From JAYEPK01 sp048569615 (GTDB lineage Archaea > Thermoplasmatota > Penumbrarchaeia > Penumbrarchaeales > Penumbrarchaeaceae), in the NCBI GenBank assembly GCA_048569615.1, contig JBLIRK010000066.1, forward strand, positions 1 to 9,870: a DNA stretch of 9,870 bases, read 5' to 3'. Position 1 is the stretch's first letter; every line of letters begins with the position of its first letter. The notes beneath the pieces were generated by a model that ran no database searches, was not told where the DNA came from, and was given only the letters and a program-made list of their open reading frames with translations. Shown here in pieces: positions 1-5,906 of the stretch. Position numbers and translations under genes: made by a program.

Positions 1-30
1 GATCCGCCATCCCTTTGAACCGCCCTGCCT

Positions 31-351
31 TTGCCCTACACTGCCAGCAGGCCTGACGGAACCGCGCCCATGCCAGCGACAACACCCGACTGGAAAAGCC
101 ATAGCCGCGACACCGCGTTGGTGATCGCCTTCAGCGGCGATACCGGGGATCCGGGCGGACTTGAAGATGTTTTCAGAGGAGCTGACCTCGCCATCGTTGA
201 GGCCACATTCAACCATTCCGTTCCCGACGGCAGGGGGGTCCATCTTTCGGTGGACCAGGCCCTGGCGGCGGCCGGAGTGGCAAGGGAAAGGATGCTGGTC
301 CATTTCACGGGAGGTTCCTGGAGGGAGCTTAAAAATAGACAACCTCTATGA
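31..351 (+). pseudogene. C-terminal fragment of a metallo-beta-lactamase-fold hydrolase, frame broken at the left edge
   Basis: The readable part carries the C-terminal half of an MBL-fold (RNase Z-like) hydrolase: an FSGDTG motif, whose Asp is a metal ligand in the family, then a GADLAIVEATF strand, a HLSVDQALAAAG helix and a LVHFTGGSW segment near the end. The N-terminal HxHxDH metal site is not in the window. The frame has a TGA at 16-18, so only TTG (31) or ATG (70) could start it, which would leave a protein without its active site. Another frame at bases 3-50 reads RPAFALHCQQ, which resembles the strand that normally precedes SGDT in this family, so a one-base shift near 40-60 would restore a longer protein. 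This could be a sequencing or assembly error at the edge, or a decayed gene. Its stop (349-351) overlaps the end of the convergent kinase gene by 6 bp. The family call is fairly firm; its status as pseudogene, artefact or truncated gene is open. Confidence 0.55.
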
Positions 352-2037
352 CCAGGGCAGCTTGATCCTGAAGACCGAGCCAACGGGCTTGTTGTCCTCT
401 ACCCAGATCCTGCCCCGGTGCAGCTCCACGATCCCCTTGCATATTGCAAGTCCCAATCCGGAACCGCTTGAACTCTCCTTGTTGATCCCTCTCTGGAATC
501 TCTGGAAGACCGCATCCTTCAGCTCGTCCGGTATGCCCTGCCCCTGATCACCGATCGATATGGTAACCCCTTCGAGGTCTGCAGCGAGGTCCACAGCGAT
601 GGAGCTCCCGGTGGGACTATACTTCATGGCGTTATCGATCAGGTTGACCAGAACCTCTTCCATCAGTTCATGGCACATCAGTTTGAAGTTCTTTCCCCTG
701 CGTTTCAAGGAAACCTCATAATCCTCAACTCTGGGCTGCAGGGCCTCCATGCTCTGATCCACCAAAGCTGAGATGTCAAGAAGCTTGAACTCCCTTTCTA
801 GCTTCCCTTCCTGGATCTGCGAAAGCACCTTGACCATTTCCAGGGTGTGCATCATTTTCCTCGTAGAGGACAAGACCCTGTCTATGTAATCGTCTTTCTT
901 GGCCCCCTCCGAGAGTTGGGCGAGCTCTGAATAGCCGTATATCGCTGAGAGCGGATTCTTGAGATCATGCGTCAAAATGGAGAGAAGGAGCCTGTTCCCC
1001 GTGGCCGACCTCATCACCGTTTCCATGGACCTGTCCATGGTCGATACCTCCGATCCGGTCATCCTCACCCCTATTATCTCCCCGGATTCCATCAGGGGTG
1101 AGAAGGTGCAGATGTATGGTATCCTTTCCGCCTTCCTTGAGAGGAGCTCCATGTCGAGCTGGCTGCTCTCGCCGCTCTCCAAGGCGGCAGTCCATGCAAG
1201 CATGGCCCTTTCCCATTCCTTACCGGGAGGGGCAAAGAAAGGGCCCTCCATGAGTTCGGGTGTGATATCGGGTCTGTGGATGAAATCTTCGGCCCTTTCG
1301 TTGCAGTCGATCTCCCAAACCGTCCCATCCCTTCTCCAGACCACTATGATCTCGTCCGTGCTGCTGAGAAGTTTCTCCGCCCGGCTGGTCTCCTTTCTCA
1401 GATGCTCGAATTCGAGTATCCTCCCCAGGCTGCTCCCTATCATCTTCCAGATGTCATCGGGCGGGAATTCCGAATCCTCATCCTCGAAGGCTCCTTCCCT
1501 CGAAGAGTAAAGCGAGAGCACTCCGATCCGCTCATCTTCGTCATAGAGGGGAACGACAAGGGCCGACCGCAGTCTGATTATGACCGGGTCTCCGCTCTGG
1601 GTCCGGGCCCTGCAGACCGCCTCCATTCCTCTGGAGGGGGAATCGCTCAGATCGCATTCTATATCTCCCTGTATGTCGATCTCCCTGGCACCGGAGAGAA
1701 CGTAGCTTTCGGCCACAAAACTCCTTGATTCAGAGAAATCATCTTCAGGGTCCTGGTCCCAATCATCACCTTCGTCCCCTATCCCTTTCCATCGAATGGT
1801 CCCCATGTCGTAGTTAATGAGAAGGGGCATTCTGCGCGAGAAGACCTCCAACATCTCCTCGATCGACGTGGAGGACGAAAGTGATATGGCCGTACTGATG
1901 AAATGATCGTACATGCTACCCTGATGTCCGGATGCATTCCTCCATCTGGAGCCCATCTTCTTGCGGGACCCGTCCGATAGTGACAGGCTGCCAGAGCTCA
2001 CGCTATCTGGCATAATTGTTCGCTTCATGCCATCCAT
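346..2037 (-). CDS. Cytosolic sensor histidine kinase (GAF-PAS-HisKA-HATPase)
   Basis: A 563-residue kinase with no membrane segment or HAMP domain, so it should sense an intracellular signal. A polar N-terminus (1-42) is followed by a GAF-like domain (about 43-212, ending in VVPLYDEDERIGVLSLYSS and a helical linker) and a degenerate PAS-like domain (about 221-328, WRRDGTVWEID). The HisKA dimerisation helix holds the H-box ILTHDLKNPLSAIYGY with phospho-acceptor His357. The HATPase domain has the N-box NLIDNAMKYS (Asn469), G1 box DQGQGIP, F box FQRFQRG and G2 box GSGLGLAICKGI, so all catalytic motifs are intact. The ATG at 2037 is preceded by GGAG eight bases upstream; in-frame ATGs at residues 4 and 9 are alternatives. 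No response regulator gene lies in the window, so it is an orphan here. It is transcribed divergently from the M14 peptidase, 252 bp apart. The ligand and output are unknown. Confidence 0.93.
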   Translation of the reverse strand: MDGMKRTIMPDSVSSGSLSLSDGSRKKMGSRWRNASGHQGSMYDHFISTAISLSSSTSIEEMLEVFSRRMPLLINYDMGTIRWKGIGDEGDDWDQDPEDDFSESRSFVAESYVLSGAREIDIQGDIECDLSDSPSRGMEAVCRARTQSGDPVIIRLRSALVVPLYDEDERIGVLSLYSSREGAFEDEDSEFPPDDIWKMIGSSLGRILEFEHLRKETSRAEKLLSSTDEIIVVWRRDGTVWEIDCNERAEDFIHRPDITPELMEGPFFAPPGKEWERAMLAWTAALESGESSQLDMELLSRKAERIPYICTFSPLMESGEIIGVRMTGSEVSTMDRSMETVMRSATGNRLLLSILTHDLKNPLSAIYGYSELAQLSEGAKKDDYIDRVLSSTRKMMHTLEMVKVLSQIQEGKLEREFKLLDISALVDQSMEALQPRVEDYEVSLKRRGKNFKLMCHELMEEVLVNLIDNAMKYSPTGSSIAVDLAADLEGVTISIGDQGQGIPDELKDAVFQRFQRGINKESSSGSGLGLAICKGIVELHRGRIWVEDNKPVGSVFRIKLPWS

Positions 2038-2045
2038 GGGGACTG

Positions 2046-2049
2046 CTCC
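2046..2049 (-). promoter_or_regulatory. Shine-Dalgarno site of the histidine kinase
   Basis: GGAG on the minus strand lies 8 bases before the ATG at 2037. It supports this start over the in-frame ATGs at residues 4 and 9. Confidence 0.55.
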
Positions 2050-2090
2050 AAAAACCGCCTTTCCAGGGAGCAGATAGCGTATGCAGATGG

Positions 2091-2105
2091 TGATATTTCA
2101 AGATT
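2091..2105 (-). promoter_or_regulatory. Candidate TATA region of the histidine kinase
   Basis: The minus strand reads AATCTTGAAATATCA, an A/T-rich stretch that could act as BRE/TATA. Transcription would then start near 2070 and give a leader of roughly 30 bases containing the GGAG site. The match to an archaeal box is weak. A second T-rich minus-strand stretch (complement of 2137-2144) is an alternative. Confidence 0.25.
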
Positions 2106-2136
2106 AGGGGTTATTTCCAGTGCAGATGCAAAAGGC

Positions 2137-2144
2137 TATAAAAA
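2137..2144 (+). promoter_or_regulatory. TATA-like box in the divergent intergenic region
   Basis: TATAAAAA within GGCTATAAAAACAGG is the best TATA match of this intergenic region. An archaeal start 25 or so bases downstream would fall near 2165-2170, giving either a leader of about 120 bases for the M14 gene or a separate short RNA that includes the hairpin at 2188-2234. It could also serve the minus strand, where it reads TTTTTATA. Confidence 0.35.
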
Positions 2145-2187
2145 CAGGCTAAACGGGGGCTGGGATCCCTTATCTCGACACCGCCTT

Positions 2188-2234
2188 CCGAGGGCTCCGT
2201 GAAGGGATGATCCACGGTTGAGAACGGCTCTCGG
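2188..2234 (+). other. Nested inverted repeat, possible structured RNA leader or operator
   Basis: CCGAGGGCT (2188-2196) can pair with GGCTCTCGG (2226-2234) as nine consecutive pairs, two of them G-U. Inside it CCGTG (2197-2201) pairs with CACGG (2213-2217) around an 11-base loop, stacked directly on the outer helix. The 8-base strand 2218-2225 is unpaired. It lies between a TATA-like box (2137-2144) and the M14 start. No known riboswitch was recognised. It may be a leader structure, a small RNA or a DNA operator, or chance. Confidence 0.3.
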
Positions 2235-2252
2235 GGTGTAGCGGGGCCTTAT

Positions 2253-2267
2253 CGAAAACGATATAAC
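2253..2267 (+). promoter_or_regulatory. Probable BRE/TATA promoter of the M14-SNF-wHTH unit
   Basis: CGAAAACGATATAAC reads as a purine/A-rich BRE followed by a TATA-type box (about 2259-2266). Counting 23-27 bases down puts the transcription start at about the ATG at 2290. The bases before that ATG contain no Shine-Dalgarno sequence (they read CCCTCCTTTC, of opposite sense), which fits a leaderless transcript. Confidence 0.45.
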
Positions 2268-2289
2268 ACCAGCCCTCCTTTCAAGACCG

Positions 2290-4032
2290 ATGAGGTCGTC
2301 TGGGGTGTCCCTGACCGGGAAGAAGGCCATACTCCTTTTATCCCTGCTTTCTGTCCTTATCCTCGTCGTCAGTGGAGGGAGGGCAGGTCCAGTCAAGGGC
2401 GGCTCGGACGGTGATCCCCCCGGTTTGTCAGGGATCGATCCATCACACACGCTTAATTCCGAGTCAAACTTCACCGAATACTTCGACTACAATTCCATGA
2501 CTGAGTACCTACAGTTCCTGGAGGAAACCTATACGGACCTCGTCAGGCTGTGGTCGATCGGAACCACCCACGAGGGGAGGGAGATCTGGTGCGTGAAGCT
2601 CAGCGACAGCCCCGGACTCCAGGAGGATGGGAATCCGGGCTCGGAGCCTCAAGCTCTCCTTGTCGGAGCGCATCACGGCAATGAATGGATCTCCTACGAG
2701 GTTCCCCTTTACGTTATCAAATTCCTTCTGGATAATTACGGGGGAGAGGACAGGAACGGAAGCATCGCGAGCTTCATTCTGGAGAACAGAGAGCTTTTTA
2801 TCGTACCCATGCTGAACCCGGACGGGGTTCAGTACGCCCACGAGCAGGAAAGAGGATGGAGGAAAAACCGGGAGCCGAACTACATCAGCGACTTCAGTCC
2901 GAAGAAGATTGTAAGTCCCGATGCTGTCCCAGTGTCGTATGGTGTGGACATAAACCGCAACTACGGATGGATGTGGCATGTCTCGGGCGGGTCCAATGTC
3001 CTGCTCTCCAGCGGTAGCTCCTACAGGGGCCCTCCCGACAACCTGGATGACGACGGCGATGCCGTGTTCCAGATAGACATAACACCCGGCATACTTCCGA
3101 ACGGTCCCGACGAGGGTGTCGATGAGGACCCATGGGACGGTATCGACAATGACGGTGACGGCAAGGTAGATGAGGATCCCTCGGGGGGTTTCACATCCCT
3201 GGAGACCATCGCTATGAGATCTTTAGGGGAGACCTACGATTTCCCCGTTGCCATAACATACCATTCGTATTCCCGTCTTGTCCTTTGGCCCTGGGGATAC
3301 ACCAACGAGCCGGCGCCCGATGGTCCAGTCCTAGCCCAGCTCGGCACCAGGATGGCGGAGATGAACGGCTACACGCCGATGCAGGGGTACGACCTCTACA
3401 AGGTCTCGGGGGAGTTCAACGACTGGTTCTACGCCCAGTACGGTACATTCGGCTACACCTTTGAAGTAGGGGACAGGCATACGATACCAGGAGAGGAGAT
3501 AAGGGAGCACTGCGAGCTAAACCTCGAACCAAGCCTCTATCTGGTCCATGCGGCCCACAATCCGTATGAAAGCTATGTCCGGTTCGACGAGAACTCCACA
3601 AGCCACACTATCAGGAGGAACAGCATCGACATCTCCTTCTCAGGAGAGATCGATCAATATCCGATACCCTGGGACCTGGACCGCTCGGCAATGGTCTACC
3701 GATGGGATGGGGGTTTATGGCAAAGGGCATCCATAAAAATGGATGATGATGGTAATCTCTCCACATCCGTGGGGAGGCCCAGGGAGGGAGGAAAGCTCGA
3801 TTACTATCTGGAGCTCAGGGATTCCTCAGGAAGGACGGTCACAGAGCCCCTTTTCGCTCCCAACGAGCTGTTCACGATCGACCTTTCAAAGGACAGCATC
3901 TTCTCAGTGTATTTCGGACTGGATACCATTTTGATCATGCTCTTTACCCTGGGGACCAGTTGGGGGGGATTTACCCTTGGCATAGTGAAGGCCGTAAGGT
4001 CGGACAAGGGAGGTAGACCGGTTGGCATCTAG
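2290..4032 (+). CDS. Exported, membrane-tethered M14 zinc carboxypeptidase
   Basis: A 580-residue metallocarboxypeptidase (carboxypeptidase A/T type) expected to remove C-terminal residues from peptides outside the cell. A signal peptide or anchor core lies at 12-28. Family motifs are complete: zinc ligands His129 and Glu132 (HHGNEW), substrate-binding DINRNY with Asn222 and Arg223, third zinc ligand His325 (YHSYS), Tyr370 (matching CPA Tyr248), and catalytic Glu392 in YTFEVGD. The residue at the S1' specificity position (CPA Ile255) appears to be Asn377, so the preferred side chain is unclear. Between YRGP (245-248) and FTSLET (301-306), where the family is normally nearly contiguous, sits an Asp-rich insert of about 50 residues with DDDGD and DNDGDGKVDEDP calcium-type loops. 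A beta-sandwich-like region (about 427-530) and a hydrophobic C-terminal segment (about 544-566) with a basic tail follow, suggesting a surface anchor. The ATG lacks a Shine-Dalgarno site and is probably leaderless. The next gene starts inside its 3' end. Confidence 0.93.
   Translation: MRSSGVSLTGKKAILLLSLLSVLILVVSGGRAGPVKGGSDGDPPGLSGIDPSHTLNSESNFTEYFDYNSMTEYLQFLEETYTDLVRLWSIGTTHEGREIWCVKLSDSPGLQEDGNPGSEPQALLVGAHHGNEWISYEVPLYVIKFLLDNYGGEDRNGSIASFILENRELFIVPMLNPDGVQYAHEQERGWRKNREPNYISDFSPKKIVSPDAVPVSYGVDINRNYGWMWHVSGGSNVLLSSGSSYRGPPDNLDDDGDAVFQIDITPGILPNGPDEGVDEDPWDGIDNDGDGKVDEDPSGGFTSLETIAMRSLGETYDFPVAITYHSYSRLVLWPWGYTNEPAPDGPVLAQLGTRMAEMNGYTPMQGYDLYKVSGEFNDWFYAQYGTFGYTFEVGDRHTIPGEEIREHCELNLEPSLYLVHAAHNPYESYVRFDENSTSHTIRRNSIDISFSGEIDQYPIPWDLDRSAMVYRWDGGLWQRASIKMDDDGNLSTSVGRPREGGKLDYYLELRDSSGRTVTEPLFAPNELFTIDLSKDSIFSVYFGLDTILIMLFTLGTSWGGFTLGIVKAVRSDKGGRPVGI
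4008..4014 (+). promoter_or_regulatory. Strong Shine-Dalgarno site that fixes the TTG start of the symporter
   Basis: GGGAGGT lies 7 bases before the TTG at 4022, inside the last codons of the peptidase gene. No ATG or GTG in the symporter frame is better placed: the next ATG lies inside the first membrane helix, upstream of the conserved TM1 motif. The site therefore decides the start and implies translational coupling. Confidence 0.8.
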
Positions 4033-5593
4033 GGGGGGAGGTTTCACCAGCAGGTGGGGTCTCCTGATGGCCGCCCTGGGGGCAGCCATAGGAACGGGAA
4101 ATATCTGGAGGTTCCCCAAGGAGGTGGCAAACAACGGCGGCGGCTCTTTCATGATTCCCTATATCATATTCCTCTTCACATGGTCGATACCGATCCTGCT
4201 GGTGGAGTTCAATCTGGGCAAGAAATCAAGGAAGGGGACCATGGGAACCTTCTCTCTCTTCCTGGGAAAGAACAAGGTTTGGATGGGGGCTTGGCTTGCC
4301 TGGATATCCACCGCCATAGGGTTCTACTACGCCGTTGTCATGGGTTGGACCATAAGGTATGCCCTAGGCTCCATGACGGGATCAATATCCTTCACCGATG
4401 CACAAGGATCATGGGAGGGTTTTCTTGAGAGCCCTCTGTTAATTGTCCTCTTCCAGGCAATGGCGATAGCCATCTCCGCGATCATCGTCTACAGGGGCAT
4501 AGAGAAGGGTGTGGAGCGGGTGAACAAGATACTGATACCCACGCTCTTCGTGCTGCTCATCATCTCCATGATCAGGGCACTTCTGCTACCGGGAGCCATG
4601 AAGGGAGTTGCCTATATTTTCACGCCCCAGTCAGATACGCTTTTCAACGGAAGGACGTGGATATCTGCGCTGGCACAGTCCGCTTGGTCCTGCAGCGCGG
4701 GAATGGGAATGGCCATCACATACGGAGCTTACACGAAGAGAAAGGACGAGACGAATCTCAACTCTTTCCTAACTGGCCTAGGAGACACGACCGTCGCCCT
4801 TATAGCGGGGATAATGATATTCGCGACGGTATTCGGTCTATCGGCATCAATGGAGGGCGCCGAGACCGCGGTGGTGGAGGGAGGCTCCGGGCTCACCTTC
4901 ATCCACCTTCCCCGGCTGTTCGGGGAGATGCCGGGAGGGTCCTTCATCGCCGTGATGTTTTTCCTCGCCATGGCCTTTGCGGCGTTGACCTCCATGATCG
5001 CCACATACGAGAATGCTGTGAAGAACTTCGTGGATGCGGGATGGGAAAGGAAGAAGGCGATAAGGGTTCTGACCGTTGGAATGTTCGTTTTGGGGCTTCC
5101 ATCAGCCCTCATCATTCTCCCGGTGAGCGGGACCCCTATGCCCGTTTTCCTTGACAATCAGGATTTCGTTTGGGGTCTGGGCCTGGTGCTTTCGGGAGGT
5201 TTCATATACTACCTGGTCTACCGCTACGGCATCACCAGGTTCAGGGAGAATATCATCAACAGCAGGTACTCCGATATCCGGATAGGAAAGTGGTTCGATA
5301 TCATTCTTAAATATGTAATTCCGCTGGAGATATTGGGGATGGGCGGGTGGTTCATATTCCAGACACTGGTAGATAGTACCGGGGATTGGTGGATGGGCGG
5401 AGCCGTGGGATTCCTGATCCTTCTCGCACAATGGGGCTTAGCGATCGGCGGCCTTATCTATCTGAGCAACAGGATCAAGGACAGGTTCGAGATCAACGAG
5501 GTTTCACCCGACACCTCGATAGACTTTGATGCGGAAAAAGAGGATATGGCCGGCAAGGAGGAGGTTCTCTTGGCCGAGGAGGTGCCGGCATGA
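4022..5593 (+). CDS. Sodium-dependent amino acid transporter, NSS/SNF family
   Basis: A 523-residue symporter of the neurotransmitter:sodium symporter family (LeuT fold), with about 11-12 membrane helices, expected to import an amino acid with Na+. The TM1 signature GAAIGTGNIWRFP (20-32) keeps the LeuT residues at identical numbering (Gly20, Ala22, Asn27). NGGGSFMIPY follows (38-47). FYY (101-103) supplies the Tyr that caps the LeuT substrate site. The SAWSCSAGMGMA segment matches unwound TM6. GDTTVALIAG places Asp255 where LeuT has Asn286, as in many prokaryotic members. FAALTSMIA (319-327) supplies the Na2-site Ala320, Thr323 and Ser324. The C-terminus (490-523) is an acidic cytosolic tail. 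The TTG start is chosen because of the GGGAGGT site upstream. The gene overlaps the peptidase by 11 bp and precedes the winged-helix gene by 19 bp, so the three are probably one transcript. The amino acid carried cannot be read from sequence; the neighbouring carboxypeptidase suggests free residues released from peptides. Confidence 0.94.
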   Translation: MASRGGGFTSRWGLLMAALGAAIGTGNIWRFPKEVANNGGGSFMIPYIIFLFTWSIPILLVEFNLGKKSRKGTMGTFSLFLGKNKVWMGAWLAWISTAIGFYYAVVMGWTIRYALGSMTGSISFTDAQGSWEGFLESPLLIVLFQAMAIAISAIIVYRGIEKGVERVNKILIPTLFVLLIISMIRALLLPGAMKGVAYIFTPQSDTLFNGRTWISALAQSAWSCSAGMGMAITYGAYTKRKDETNLNSFLTGLGDTTVALIAGIMIFATVFGLSASMEGAETAVVEGGSGLTFIHLPRLFGEMPGGSFIAVMFFLAMAFAALTSMIATYENAVKNFVDAGWERKKAIRVLTVGMFVLGLPSALIILPVSGTPMPVFLDNQDFVWGLGLVLSGGFIYYLVYRYGITRFRENIINSRYSDIRIGKWFDIILKYVIPLEILGMGGWFIFQTLVDSTGDWWMGGAVGFLILLAQWGLAIGGLIYLSNRIKDRFEINEVSPDTSIDFDAEKEDMAGKEEVLLAEEVPA

Positions 5594-5600
5594 AATTATC

Positions 5601-5604
5601 GGAG
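5601..5604 (+). promoter_or_regulatory. Shine-Dalgarno site of the winged-helix gene
   Basis: GGAG lies 8 bases before the ATG at 5613 and picks this start, since the longer upstream reading (from 5526) runs inside the symporter gene in another frame. Confidence 0.65.
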
Positions 5605-5612
5605 ATGCTTCG

Positions 5613-5813
5613 ATGACGCAGGAAGAGAAGATAGTTGAGATATTGAGGGAAAGGGGAGAACTCTCCACTTCCGAACTCGAGAGGGAATTCACGAGCAGGG
5701 GCGAGGACTGTCCCGACGGTGCGGTCAGGACCCTGATGAGGTTGAAGACCAAAGGAGTGATCAAAGGAAGGATGGATCCCGCGAAAAAGGGCTGGGTATG
5801 GAGCCTCCCATGA
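5613..5813 (+). CDS. Small winged helix-turn-helix protein
   Basis: A 66-residue protein made of little more than one winged-helix domain. Helix 1 is EEKIVEILRERG (4-15), helix 2 STSELEREF (18-26), the putative recognition helix DGAVRTLMRLKTKG (35-48), and the wing and last strand GRMDPAKKGWVWSLP (52-66). The polar Gln/Arg/Lys content and the wing fit DNA binding, but no known regulator family was recognised and no ligand domain is attached. The ATG at 5613 follows GGAG by 8 bases. It begins 19 bp after the symporter stop and so is probably the last gene of the peptidase-symporter unit, where it could act as an autoregulator (inference). A T-tract (5843-5848) follows. Confidence 0.8.
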   Translation: MTQEEKIVEILRERGELSTSELEREFTSRGEDCPDGAVRTLMRLKTKGVIKGRMDPAKKGWVWSLP

Positions 5814-5837
5814 GATCTCACACCGCTGCGAACCGGT

Positions 5838-5850
5838 AAACCTTTTTTAT
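5838..5850 (+). promoter_or_regulatory. AAACCTTTTTTAT box, promoter of the surface-protein gene and possible T-tract terminator
   Basis: AAACCTTTTTTAT has the layout of an archaeal BRE plus TATA box. Transcription would start near 5873, giving a leader of about 33 bases that contains the GGAGAGGTG site. Almost the same sequence precedes the zinc-ribbon gene (9205-9216). The run of six T could also end transcription of the upstream unit. Confidence 0.45.
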
Positions 5851-5892
5851 CCGTCCTGACACTTACCGTAACCAGAAAAAGAACCAGACCTC

Positions 5893-5901
5893 GGAGAGGT
5901 G
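5893..5901 (+). promoter_or_regulatory. Shine-Dalgarno site of the large surface protein
   Basis: GGAGAGGTG ends 5 bases before the ATG at 5907 and matches the archaeal 16S tail well. It supports this start, which also leaves a normal basic-hydrophobic export signal. Confidence 0.65.
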
Positions 5902-5906
5902 TTCAT

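Noticed and set aside
1..5. Window begins with GATCC, as a clone cut with Sau3AI would
   Set aside because: A four-base match at an edge is expected by chance often enough; no vector sequence is visible.
959..1728. Plus-strand frames of 183 and 150 codons
   Set aside because: Antisense to the histidine kinase, whose motifs run unbroken on the minus strand.
2038..2289. tRNA or known riboswitch in the longest intergenic region
   Set aside because: No cloverleaf, T-loop GTTCRA or familiar aptamer core was found; only the simple nested hairpin at 2188-2234.
5526..5612. Longer N-terminus for the winged-helix protein
   Set aside because: This stretch codes for the end of the symporter in another frame. 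The GGAG site before 5613 and the fold boundaries favour the short form.
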